Assembly: GCA_000965745.1 (NCBI GenBank)
Contig: CP009479.1
Span: forward strand, 1,002,457-1,066,456
From: an uncultured archaeon
Lineage (GTDB): Archaea > Thermoplasmatota > Thermoplasmata > Thermoplasmatales > Thermoplasmataceae
DNA: 64,000 nt
Reading direction: 5' to 3'
The notes beneath the pieces were generated by a model. The model worked only from the letters and a program-made list of their open reading frames with translations. It was not told the origin of the DNA and did not search any database. The number at the start of each line of letters is the position of its first letter. Position 1 is the first letter of the stretch. The position numbers and the translations under genes were made by a program. Positions 53,842-62,028 of the stretch are shown here, in pieces.

Positions 53842-55104
53842 ATGCCCGAAGCCCATCCGGACTTTTTCACCATGGACGACTTTGATCTCGAGGGTAAGAC
53901 CGTTTTTGTACGCATAGATGTAAACTCCCCCATACACCCGGAAACAAAGGAAGTACTCGGCAACAGCAGGTTTAAATCACATCTCGAGACAATAAACGCC
54001 CTCAGAAACTCTAAGGTCGTGCTTATAACACACCAAAGCAGGCCGGGAACATATGACTTTACAACAACGAGGCAGCACGCAGCCGTATTGAGGCGCCTCA
54101 CTGGAAGGGATGTGAAGTATGTGGACGCCCTCTTCGGAAAAAATGTTGAAGAAGAGGTAAGGGGGATGAGCAAGGGCGACATCATAATGCTTGAAAACAG
54201 CAGATTCTACTCCGAGGAGACCGCGATCGATCCTTCTGACCTGGACGCAATGATGACAAGCAACATTGTCGAGAAGCTGTCCCCCCTCATGGATTATTAC
54301 ATCATAGACGCCTTTCCGGCGATACACAGGTCCCAGACCACTCTGGTGGGGTTCTGCAAAGCCGTCCCGAACATCGCAGGCAAGCTTATAGAGAAGGAAA
54401 TCTCCATGCTGGAGAAATTCAGGTCCGGAACTGACCACCCCAAAATTGCAATTCTCGGTGGATCAAAGATTGAAGACTCGATTACAGTCTCCAAGAGCTT
54501 TCTTGAGAAAGGCATAGTTGACACAATCATCACAGGCGGAGTGGTGGGAAACGCCTTTCTATGGGCCAGCGGCATCGACATTGGAAAGAAGAACCGGGAC
54601 TTCATTCTCAAGAACAACAAGAATCATGAGAAGCTGCTTGATACCGCCAAATTCCTGGTGAGTAAGTACAGGGACAGGATATTGGTGCCACAGGATGTGG
54701 TCCTGAACCCCTCTGGAAAAAGGGTCAAGATAGGTGAAAACGGAGTTGACGGGGAGATCATGGCCGATATAGGGCTCGACACAGTTGTAGTGTATTCGGA
54801 GGCCATAATGAACTCCAAAGCCATTTTCATGAACGGCCCGATGGGTATGTACGAACTGGACAGGTATTCGGTCGGCACCAGGGAGATAATGAGCTTTGTG
54901 GCCAGGACCAACGCACTCAAGATAGTGGGCGGAGGGCATACCCTCGGTGCCCTGGAAAAGCTTGACATGCTTCACAAGATCGACCATGCATCATCCGGGG
55001 GAGGTTCCCTGATAAGCTATTTATCGGGCGAACCAATGCCAGTGATAGAAGCTCTGAAGAGGAGCAAATCACACTTCAAGGGGAATTTAGATGGCAGAAG
55101 ATGA
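53842..55104 (+). CDS. pgk: phosphoglycerate kinase
   Basis: A 420-residue glycolytic/gluconeogenic kinase that interconverts 1,3-bisphosphoglycerate and 3-phosphoglycerate. FVRIDVNSPIHPET is the N-domain substrate site; ITHQSRPGTYDF carries a substrate-binding arginine; ILGGSKIEDSITV and FMNGPMGMYE belong to the nucleotide domain; VGGGHTLGALEKL is the phosphate loop near the C-terminus. It overlaps prefoldin alpha by 14 nt, which joins carbon metabolism to chaperone and SRP receptor genes in one message. Confidence 0.95.
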   Translation: MPEAHPDFFTMDDFDLEGKTVFVRIDVNSPIHPETKEVLGNSRFKSHLETINALRNSKVVLITHQSRPGTYDFTTTRQHAAVLRRLTGRDVKYVDALFGKNVEEEVRGMSKGDIIMLENSRFYSEETAIDPSDLDAMMTSNIVEKLSPLMDYYIIDAFPAIHRSQTTLVGFCKAVPNIAGKLIEKEISMLEKFRSGTDHPKIAILGGSKIEDSITVSKSFLEKGIVDTIITGGVVGNAFLWASGIDIGKKNRDFILKNNKNHEKLLDTAKFLVSKYRDRILVPQDVVLNPSGKRVKIGENGVDGEIMADIGLDTVVVYSEAIMNSKAIFMNGPMGMYELDRYSVGTREIMSFVARTNALKIVGGGHTLGALEKLDMLHKIDHASSGGGSLISYLSGEPMPVIEALKRSKSHFKGNLDGRR

Positions 55105-55513
55105 ACAACAGCAATATGATCCAATGTATGAGATAAACTATATGCGCTCCCTGCTCGAATCCATCGACAACCAGATGAACACTCTTAGCAGGGGTCTGGA
55201 AGAATTGAAGAGGGCATTCTACGTCCTGAAGGACCAGAATATTGAAACATCCCCGGAAACACGCGTTTCCATAGGTGCAGGAATATTTGCCAATGCGAAG
55301 GTCGAGACTGAAAAGGACCTTCTTGTGCCGATAGGCTCCAGCATTTATGTTGAGGAAAACAAGGACAAGACCATAGAAAGGCTCGACAACAACATAAAAG
55401 AGGTTGAAAACTCACTTACAGGCATGGGCAACCAGAGGGCTGAGATTTCAAATAGGTACCAGACCCTTCTGTCCCTGGTTCAGCAGCAGGGTTCAGGGGA
55501 AGATCAGGAATAG
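55091..55513 (+). CDS. pfdA: prefoldin alpha subunit
   Basis: A 140-residue chaperone subunit. Two long helices (about 8-55 and 95-135) flank a beta hairpin with TRVSIGAGIFANAKVE and LLVPIGSSIYVEE, the prefoldin-alpha pattern. In the alpha2-beta4 hexamer the coiled coils hold unfolded proteins for the thermosome. The gene overlaps pgk and lies 7 nt before ftsY; pfdA-ftsY linkage is widespread in archaea. Confidence 0.93.
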   Translation: MAEDEQQQYDPMYEINYMRSLLESIDNQMNTLSRGLEELKRAFYVLKDQNIETSPETRVSIGAGIFANAKVETEKDLLVPIGSSIYVEENKDKTIERLDNNIKEVENSLTGMGNQRAEISNRYQTLLSLVQQQGSGEDQE

Positions 55514-55520
55514 TCTCAAT

Positions 55521-56396
55521 ATGTTTGACCGCTTCAAGAAGAGGGTAAAAGAATCATTTCCAGAGGATGAAACGCCTTCGGTTATCAGAAAGGATGAACT
55601 TGAGGACAAGGTAAGAAACATACTTCTTGAAGCGGACGTGTCATACGACTCGGCCGGGAAAATTGTTGAAATGTTCAGAGATCGGCTGGGAAAAGTAAAG
55701 AAGAAGATAGATTACCAGCTAGTGCTTGAAGAGCTGAAGGAAACAATAAGGGAGGTTCTTTCAGCTCAGGACTCGGACCTGGACTTTCTTTCCCCCGGAA
55801 AATCACCCTATGTCGTACTGTTCCTGGGAATAAACGGCACGGGAAAAACAACCACTGTGGCCAAGCTTGCCACCTACGTGAAGAAGAACGGCAAGAGGGT
55901 GGTGCTCGCAGCCTCAGATACATTCCGTGCGGGTGCGATTGAACAGCTTACCCAGCTGGGGGAGAACATCGGCGTAAACGTCATAAAACACGTGGCAAAG
56001 AGCGACCCTTCTTCTGTGGCATACGACGCAATAGAACACGCCAGGGCAAGGAACCTGGACTATGTGCTGATAGACTCTGCGGGCAGAATGCAGACCAACA
56101 GGAACCTGATAGATGAGATGAAGAAGATCAAAAGGGTGTCGAAACCCGATCTCACAGTTCTTGTTCTGGACTCGATGATCGGGCAGGATGCGGTGCATCA
56201 GGCAGAGACATTCATGAAGGAGACTCCATTTGACGGGATAATTCTCACAAAACTTGACACAGACGCCAGGGGAGGGGCAATCATCACCATAGCACTGGAA
56301 CTGGAGAAACCGATCTATTTTGTAGGCATTGGCCAGAAAATGGACGACATAATTCCCTTCGACGTTGAATGGTATCTGGATAAAATAATTCCCTGA
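55521..56396 (+). CDS. ftsY: SRP receptor GTPase FtsY
   Basis: A 291-residue signal recognition particle receptor. The N domain (about 1-80) is short and lacks the long acidic extension of bacterial FtsY. The G domain has LGINGTGKTTTVAKLA at about 98-113, AASDTFRAGAIEQL, DSAGRMQTNRNL, TKLDTDARGGA and GIGQKMDDI. ATG 55521 gives MFDRFKKRVKESF, the usual start. It partners SRP54 at 29008-30381. Confidence 0.95.
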   Translation: MFDRFKKRVKESFPEDETPSVIRKDELEDKVRNILLEADVSYDSAGKIVEMFRDRLGKVKKKIDYQLVLEELKETIREVLSAQDSDLDFLSPGKSPYVVLFLGINGTGKTTTVAKLATYVKKNGKRVVLAASDTFRAGAIEQLTQLGENIGVNVIKHVAKSDPSSVAYDAIEHARARNLDYVLIDSAGRMQTNRNLIDEMKKIKRVSKPDLTVLVLDSMIGQDAVHQAETFMKETPFDGIILTKLDTDARGGAIITIALELEKPIYFVGIGQKMDDIIPFDVEWYLDKIIP

Positions 56397-57071
56397 TCAC
56401 TTCAGGGAAGACATCACTTCAATTATTTTCTTCACGTTCAGGTCAGTATTTATCAGGGGTATGTTCTCAATGTTTGCAAGCTTGACTGCGAGGTCATCCA
56501 CCCTGTCAGGCTGTATGTAAACCACCGCCGCGGGCTTTAGTGGATGCACTCTTATGGCTATCATCGGGCTTCGTCCAAGCTTAACTTCAGTGAAGAATAT
56601 GATTCTCTGGCTCGACCAGCCATATAGAATGTTGTATTCAGAGTATGAGAATGAGAGTATTCCCTTGATTCCATCGACAATGGTGTAACCTCTCACAGAA
56701 CGGTTCAGGCCGGACGAGGAAACATTGGTTCCGCTGATCAGCCTTACGACACGCTCCAGGGGCACATCGTGATCGTAGTCTGTAATGTCTATAATAGCGT
56801 CAGATGGCATTCCGCTGTTGTACCTTCTAAGGATCTGGCCTCCCCTTGAACGGTCAATTTCAACAAACGATTCAACAATCCTCTTTACTGAACTGACACC
56901 AGGAGACTTCCTCCTTCCAGATTCATAGTCACTTATAACAGATGGCGATATTCCCAGGTGCTTGGAAAGCTCAAGCTGTGATATCTTGAATTCCTCCCTC
57001 CATTTCCTCAGGGTTTCTCCGGGGCTATCGGAAATGGTAATCTCTCCAGCGATCTTTTCTTCAATTTCCAT
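56397..57071 (-). CDS. XRE-type HTH transcriptional regulator (COG1709-like)
   Basis: A 224-residue archaeal regulator. Residues about 19-70 form a lambda-repressor-type HTH (LRKWREEFKISQLELSKHLG, then SPSVISDYESGRRKSPG); the remaining 150 residues form a conserved archaeal domain with GRSPMIAIRVHPLKPAAVVY, which probably binds a ligand or mediates assembly. A TATA element lies about 27 nt upstream, and a 6-bp-armed inverted repeat fills the space between it and the ATG, suggesting autoregulation. It ends where ftsY ends. Confidence 0.82.
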   Translation of the reverse strand: MEIEEKIAGEITISDSPGETLRKWREEFKISQLELSKHLGISPSVISDYESGRRKSPGVSSVKRIVESFVEIDRSRGGQILRRYNSGMPSDAIIDITDYDHDVPLERVVRLISGTNVSSSGLNRSVRGYTIVDGIKGILSFSYSEYNILYGWSSQRIIFFTEVKLGRSPMIAIRVHPLKPAAVVYIQPDRVDDLAVKLANIENIPLINTDLNVKKIIEVMSSLK

Positions 57072-57095
57072 CTAACCCGATAACTGATAGGTTAG
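57072..57095. promoter_or_regulatory. inverted repeat between TATA and start of the HTH gene
   Basis: CTAACC (57072-57077) and GGTTAG (57090-57095) with 12 nt between; the next bases (GTATAAATC) contain the TATA element. A bound repressor would cover the transcription start, so autoregulation is plausible. Confidence 0.5.
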
Positions 57096-57138
57096 TATAA
57101 ATCTGTCGAAGTGCATATCGCTGAAAGTCGTATTTATC

Positions 57139-58770
57139 CTATATCTTTATCTCCCTCTTCAGGCCCATTATTCTTTTGGAGAATATCCTGCGGTCCATCT
57201 CCTTGAGGTCATTGGATATCTTTGGCCTGAAATCCATCCTCCCTGTTATGTCTCTGTCTATATCAACGCCCGGTGCATATTCAACAAGCTCTATGCCGTT
57301 GTAAACGAGCTTGAAAACTGCCCTTTCGGTTACGTAAAGTACTTCTTTGTTATTTTTCATGGCCTGGGTGCCGCTGAACAGGACTTTATATACCCCACTG
57401 ACAAACTTGGTAATTTCACCATCCTCACTGATCACAAGCTTCCCGTTTCTTACTTTAATGTTACTCTTCCCCGCGGTAAAACCTCCGGAGAAGAATATTC
57501 TGGGGGCACCAGCACAAATTGCCGGGAAGCCCCCGGGCCCGGGCATCCTGTCTGCAAGTATTGAGGGATTGACATCACCATCGGTGTCGATCTCCATGAA
57601 CCCCAGAGCTGCCATGTCATTTATTCCACCTTCATAGATGATGAACTGGTCAGGCATGGGGATTGCCGCAAATGGCCCAATCGACGCGCCGAAATTCTCA
57701 TCCGCAAGGGGTATTCCCCCCCACAGTCCAGACTCGATGGTAGAGTACGTAAGCTCAGACAGGCCTTCCTGGTGAAGTATGCCCGGCATTGCCGAGGGTA
57801 TACCGACTCCGAGGCTCATTACAATGGGCCTTCCCATCTTGTTTATGAGTTTCACTATTTCCAGTGCAAGCCTCCTTTCAATCACATTCCTGTATGTGAC
57901 CTCCCCCTTGACTCCACCTTCCTGCGACTCCGGCGGGATCACTGCTCCCGAAATTCTCGGATCGTACTCCTTGGCGGCGGTCTGCCACTCAAAACTTTCA
58001 GGGGATACAACCGCATAATCAAGAATAGGCCCCGGTATCTCCACATTCTTTGCATTGAGAGAACCGAACCTTGCAACACGCTTCACCTGGGCAAATGATA
58101 TTCCGGGGTTTGGATATGCCTTGGCCGACTGGGTCATGTTAAGAACAGTGCCGAAGATGCTTTCATTTTCCATGGTTATGTTTCCAATCTCATCAGCGGT
58201 AGTTCCCCTCACAAGTGAGACATCGGGCTTTGGGGCCCGGTAAAGGAGAAATTCCTCGCCATTGACTGTTACCAGCTGAGAATAACATCTGGATGCCTTC
58301 CTTGCCTTGTCGTTCATGGCGCCCTTGTCCTCTCTTGGGTCCAGGTATGTTCCAAGGCCGGTCTTCGTCATGATTCCGGGTCTTCCTGCAGCTACTTCTC
58401 TGAACCATCCCACAACTGTACCTATGCTGAAGCTGTATGTTTCCAACCTGTCCTCAACACACAGTCTCTGGAGCCATGGCGCGAAACCCATGTACGGAAT
58501 GAGTATCCCTTTCATGAAATCGCTGTCATCTTCCCTGTAGAGTTTTTCAGAAACATAATCTATGGCCCTGCCGGGGACTCCGGGGAGGCTGTCTGCGATC
58601 ACAAACAGGTCCTTCGGGTGCCCGGTTTTTTTATAGTGCTCATAGAGCTTTATAATGAGATATTCGGGCGTGGTTGCCATGTTGAATCCCGAAATGGCAA
58701 TGTTGGACCCATCCTTTATCTGGTCAAACGAGTCAAAAACCTCTTTTTCCGAGTAAAGTAGTCTGGCCAT
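57139..58770 (-). CDS. family I CoA-transferase (acyl-CoA:acetate / YdiF-like)
   Basis: A 543-residue CoA-transferase with both alpha and beta parts fused in one chain, as in propionate CoA-transferase and YdiF. The alpha part has IAISGFNMATTPEYLI; the beta part has SLGVGIPSAMPGIL and the catalytic Glu in TYSTIESGLWGG, which forms the glutamyl-CoA thioester. Donor and acceptor acids are unknown. ATG 58770 fits a leaderless start from the TATA stretch at 58793-58802; ATG 58806 lies upstream of that promoter. Confidence 0.88.
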   Translation of the reverse strand: MARLLYSEKEVFDSFDQIKDGSNIAISGFNMATTPEYLIIKLYEHYKKTGHPKDLFVIADSLPGVPGRAIDYVSEKLYREDDSDFMKGILIPYMGFAPWLQRLCVEDRLETYSFSIGTVVGWFREVAAGRPGIMTKTGLGTYLDPREDKGAMNDKARKASRCYSQLVTVNGEEFLLYRAPKPDVSLVRGTTADEIGNITMENESIFGTVLNMTQSAKAYPNPGISFAQVKRVARFGSLNAKNVEIPGPILDYAVVSPESFEWQTAAKEYDPRISGAVIPPESQEGGVKGEVTYRNVIERRLALEIVKLINKMGRPIVMSLGVGIPSAMPGILHQEGLSELTYSTIESGLWGGIPLADENFGASIGPFAAIPMPDQFIIYEGGINDMAALGFMEIDTDGDVNPSILADRMPGPGGFPAICAGAPRIFFSGGFTAGKSNIKVRNGKLVISEDGEITKFVSGVYKVLFSGTQAMKNNKEVLYVTERAVFKLVYNGIELVEYAPGVDIDRDITGRMDFRPKISNDLKEMDRRIFSKRIMGLKREIKI

Positions 58771-58792
58771 ACCATATGTAATCAGCAGTTTA

Positions 58793-58802
58793 CTTATAAA
58801 TA
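58793..58802 (-). promoter_or_regulatory. box A of the CoA-transferase gene
   Basis: TATTTATAAG on the minus strand, centred about 27 nt before ATG 58770; it excludes ATG 58806 as the start. Confidence 0.55.
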
Positions 58803-58850
58803 CCATTCCACACCTGTAATAAGCCGTATACTCATGAGCACGTGTAATAC

Positions 58851-58864
58851 AGTGTCAAGACACT
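58851..58864. promoter_or_regulatory. palindrome in front of the small ORF/GNAT pair
   Basis: AGTGTC-AA-GACACT, exact 6-bp arms, directly followed by the TATTTAAG box. It lies in the divergent region between the CoA-transferase and the small ORF at 58883 and could be an operator for the rightward unit. Confidence 0.45.
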
Positions 58865-58882
58865 ATTTAAGGGCCTTATGGA

Positions 58883-59062
58883 ATGGAAGACTATATATAT
58901 CTGGACTGGATGTATAGATGTCCTCAAAGTGGACATGTGATATTTTGGGAAAGAAGCCAGACAGTGGTTTATTTTGAAGAAAAGACAGATATAAAGGCTG
59001 TAGCTACGAAAAACAAGTCGAAAGGGGCTCTCGGTTCTTTCAAGAACGGTGGTCTATTTTAG
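58883..59062 (+). CDS. 59-residue protein overlapping the GNAT gene
   Basis: ATG 58883 opens a 59-codon frame that begins MEDYIYLDWMYRCPQSGHV and ends KNGGLF, with TAG at 59060-59062. Its end overlaps the GTG start of the GNAT gene (59049) by 14 nt, the usual sign of translational coupling. The N-terminal half is aromatic and holds one Cys and one His (CPQSGH); the C-terminal half is basic. No membrane segment or known DNA-binding fold is obvious. I do not recognise it. A palindrome and a box A-like sequence precede it. Confidence 0.45.
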   Translation: MEDYIYLDWMYRCPQSGHVIFWERSQTVVYFEEKTDIKAVATKNKSKGALGSFKNGGLF

Positions 59063-59576
59063 GGCAAAGAAAGCCCTGACAAGTCACGGCCAGTCTTGCC
59101 TGAGTGAAAGCCTCCTCTCCTATCTTGTCCTGCCTGATGGGGTCAGATTCATCTCGTCGGATGATATGGGCAAGGAATTCAAAACTGGGGAAGACCTGAT
59201 GGATCGTTATGATCTCTCATACTATTACAGGAGATCTCTTGAACCCGGAACAATCGTGATGGTCCTGGAGCATAATCAGGAGGTCGCTGGGCTTAGCCTG
59301 CTGGTCGTCGATGACAATACATTGACCATCGAGATGCTCGCCAAGAACATGAATGTCAAGAGATCGGGTGTTGGCGCAGAAATACTTGGGTGCATTGAGG
59401 AAACCATAGCTGACCAGCTAATGGTAAATGAGATCCGGCTGGAATCACTGAACAGAAAGAAACTCCTGAACTTCTACAACCGGATGGGGTTCATCAGTTA
59501 CGGGCCGCCATCTCTTGATCGTGAATGGGGGATAATCTTTCCAATGAGAAAGAGAATAGTTTCCCTTGAGAACTGA
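59049..59576 (+). CDS. GNAT-family N-acetyltransferase
   Basis: A 175-residue acetyl-CoA-dependent acetyltransferase. Motif A is NMNVKRSGVGAEILGCIEE (about 98-116; R-x-x-G-x-G pyrophosphate loop), and motif B is LNFYNRMGFISYGP near the C-terminus. The N-terminal 45 residues are less typical. The start is GTG 59049; the next ATG would remove about 38 residues. The acetyl acceptor is unknown. The small upstream gene runs into it, an arrangement also found in acetyltransferase toxin-antitoxin pairs, though no antitoxin fold is visible. Confidence 0.75.
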   Translation: MVYFRAKKALTSHGQSCLSESLLSYLVLPDGVRFISSDDMGKEFKTGEDLMDRYDLSYYYRRSLEPGTIVMVLEHNQEVAGLSLLVVDDNTLTIEMLAKNMNVKRSGVGAEILGCIEETIADQLMVNEIRLESLNRKKLLNFYNRMGFISYGPPSLDREWGIIFPMRKRIVSLEN

Positions 59577-59587
59577 AAGCGGCTCAA

Positions 59588-59595
59588 TTTTTTTT
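59588..59595 (+). terminator. poly-T terminator after the GNAT gene
   Basis: Eight T, 12 nt behind the GNAT stop, followed by a second T5 run at 59604-59608. Confidence 0.5.
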
Positions 59596-59768
59596 CACTT
59601 CGCTTTTTAAAATCATTTGAAAAACCAGGAAAAATTCTGTTACTTATATCCAGAGATAACTATTTCACTATAGCTTACATTACCCGTTACTCTGGCGGAA
59701 CACATCTTAGAGAAGACATGACCTGCCTCCTCCCGTCTCTGTCACTGTAATATGCAAGTGTGATACAG

Positions 59769-61214
59769 ATGGATTACAAGTGGGTTGCACTGAGCAACAC
59801 TACTCTCGGGGTATTGATGGCCTCTCTGGACATCAACATCGTTCTTATAGCACTCCCCAGCATCGGTGCTGATCTTAAGGGAATGAATGCTTTCAACGTC
59901 CTGTGGGTGATTCTCGGGTATCAGCTCGTGATCGCTTCTGTACTTGTGAATTTCGGCCGCCTTTCCGATATGTTCGGAAGGGTGAAATTATACACTCTCG
60001 GTTTTGCACTTTTCACCATAGGTTCCGGTTTATGCAGCATCTCGACCACCGCAGACCAGTTGATTGCTTTCAGGGTGGTCCAGGCAACAGGATCGGCATT
60101 TCTCTTTTCAAACAGCGCAGCAATAATAACAGATGCGTTCCCGACCCAGGAAAGGGGAAGGGCACTTGGAATCAATCAGGTGTCGATCGTTGCCGGATCT
60201 GTTGCTGGACTCGTCCTCGGAGGGGCACTTACAACAATCATAGGGTGGCGGGCAATATTCTGGGTTAACCTTCCAATTGGAATTTTTGCCACACTATGGT
60301 CACACTTCAAGCTCAAGGAACTGGCCAAGATACCCACGGAACACAAGCTCGACATAGGCGGCAATCTGACTTTCGCATTTGGCCTCCTGACGCTTCTTCT
60401 GGCAGTCACCCTGAATGCGATTCTTGGCCTCGGCACATTTCTTACTGTTATTTTCCTTCTGGTATCACTGGCCTTCTTCATGACCTTCATAAGAATTGAA
60501 AGGAGGGTAAAGAGCCCGATGTTTGACCTGGACCTGTTCAAGAACAGGGTATTCACTTCCGGAAACGAGACAATATTCCTCAACGCATTGGCACGGGGCT
60601 CATTCTCACTGGTAATGGTATTCTATCTTCAGGGGCCCCTCATGCGCCTGTCTCCGCTCGCAGCCGGCCTTTTTCTTATCCCGCTTTCTGTGTCACTGTC
60701 CGTGATGGGTCCCATAAGCGGCGCACTTTCAGACAGGTACGGCTTCAGGCCGCTGGTCCTCATAGGCCTCGCCATGTCTGCAGTAGGCTTCATTATCATG
60801 ACCGGGATCGGGGAGTCCGTGACTCAGCGGGAGATCCTGCTTCCTCTGATACTAATAGGCGGTGGCATCGGGATTTTCGCATCGCCAAACAGGTCCTCAA
60901 TCATGAATTCGGTTCCATGGTACAGGAGGGGTGTGGCTTCAGGAATAAGCACAACACTAATAAATGCAGGAAACACGATGAGTATAGGCCTGGCCTTTCT
61001 GTTCATGAGCCTTGTTACCCCGAAATACATTCTTGATCTGATATTCTCAGGGATGCCGGTTTCCCAGACCTCATTTTCACCTGCAAATTTCCTGATATCA
61101 GTTCACATAGTATTCTACGCTTCCGCTGCAATGCTGTTTCTAGCCATCCTGATATACGCCATAGGGCCAAAGCACGCCTCTCCAAAAGATACGGCAAAGG
61201 CCAAAATCTCTTGA
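59769..61214 (+). CDS. DHA2-type MFS multidrug exporter
   Basis: A 481-residue major facilitator protein with about 14 helices. The first helix ends with LDINIVLIALPSIGADL, the D1 motif of the 14-helix drug:proton antiporters; GRLSDMFGRVKLYTLG is motif A; VSIVAGSVAGLVLGGALTTI is motif C, the antiporter signature. The ATG at 59769 is preferred to an upstream GTG. Probably exports toxic organic compounds driven by the proton gradient. No regulator lies next to it. Confidence 0.9.
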   Translation: MDYKWVALSNTTLGVLMASLDINIVLIALPSIGADLKGMNAFNVLWVILGYQLVIASVLVNFGRLSDMFGRVKLYTLGFALFTIGSGLCSISTTADQLIAFRVVQATGSAFLFSNSAAIITDAFPTQERGRALGINQVSIVAGSVAGLVLGGALTTIIGWRAIFWVNLPIGIFATLWSHFKLKELAKIPTEHKLDIGGNLTFAFGLLTLLLAVTLNAILGLGTFLTVIFLLVSLAFFMTFIRIERRVKSPMFDLDLFKNRVFTSGNETIFLNALARGSFSLVMVFYLQGPLMRLSPLAAGLFLIPLSVSLSVMGPISGALSDRYGFRPLVLIGLAMSAVGFIIMTGIGESVTQREILLPLILIGGGIGIFASPNRSSIMNSVPWYRRGVASGISTTLINAGNTMSIGLAFLFMSLVTPKYILDLIFSGMPVSQTSFSPANFLISVHIVFYASAAMLFLAILIYAIGPKHASPKDTAKAKIS

Positions 61215-61416
61215 AATATGAGTGGTAGTCAACGGGGCGGGGTCTCTCCTGCAAAATTAGCTGGAAACTCTCAAAAAATTTATAAGTAATATATCTCCAT
61301 GATCTGATGAGTGCGCCTGGCATTATATCCGATGTGGGCAGAAGGCTAGCATTAAAATGGAAAGTGTGCCATAGCGCGGAGCAGTTCTGCCTTTAAATAG
61401 TTATATGGTGATTAAA

Positions 61417-61971
61417 ATGAACAACAGGAAGAAAGTTGCCATATTCATGGCACTCGCGATCGTTGCCGGTTTTTCGTCCTTTGAATTCTACACTTCACCT
61501 TCTGTCACAGGGGAAGTATGGAAACAGAACCTTGAAAATTATGACTTGCTTTCAGCAACCAACACCTCCACGGAAGTGAACCTGACCCAATCAAACCAGG
61601 AGATCACGGCCGGATTTTACGTTGATGCAAAGAAGGCCCCATGGAATGAGAACGACTCGTTCTATATGACAATCTACGTGGTCAAGTTCAACCAGAGCGT
61701 TTCATTTCCATATACTGACGCAACAGCTGTGGTTGGCAATGTAAGTGTGCAGGCAAACGGCACGGTTGAAAAAGTACATGACGCGGGAGTCGGAATCAGG
61801 CAGGTCCGGAATTCTTCAGTTATTGCACATTATTTTCTGGTCGAACCTCAAAAAACGACTGGCCCGGCGGGCGTTACAGTCTCCTTTGACATACACAGCG
61901 TCTTATTCTCTGGCATTTATTATTTCCCAGGTCCGGCAAAACATGTCAGCGAGAGTTTCCACCTTTCATGA
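61417..61971 (+). CDS. sequon-rich extracytoplasmic protein with N-terminal anchor
   Basis: A 184-residue protein that starts MNNRKKVAIFMALAIVAGFS: a basic start and one hydrophobic helix (6-20), either a signal peptide or a membrane anchor, placing the rest outside the cell. The outer part contains seven N-x-S/T sequons (NTS, NLT, NDS, NQS, NVS, NGT, NSS) and no cysteine, as expected for a glycosylated surface protein of a thermoacidophile. No enzyme motif is visible; the fold seems beta-rich. ATG 61417 is preferred to ATG 61405, which lies too near the TTTAAATAG box (61392-61400). Confidence 0.65.
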   Translation: MNNRKKVAIFMALAIVAGFSSFEFYTSPSVTGEVWKQNLENYDLLSATNTSTEVNLTQSNQEITAGFYVDAKKAPWNENDSFYMTIYVVKFNQSVSFPYTDATAVVGNVSVQANGTVEKVHDAGVGIRQVRNSSVIAHYFLVEPQKTTGPAGVTVSFDIHSVLFSGIYYFPGPAKHVSESFHLS

Positions 61972-62028
61972 AACAGGCTCTTAGGAGCATAAAATATTAA
62001 CTAACCCGGTCTATGCTACAACAGGGGT

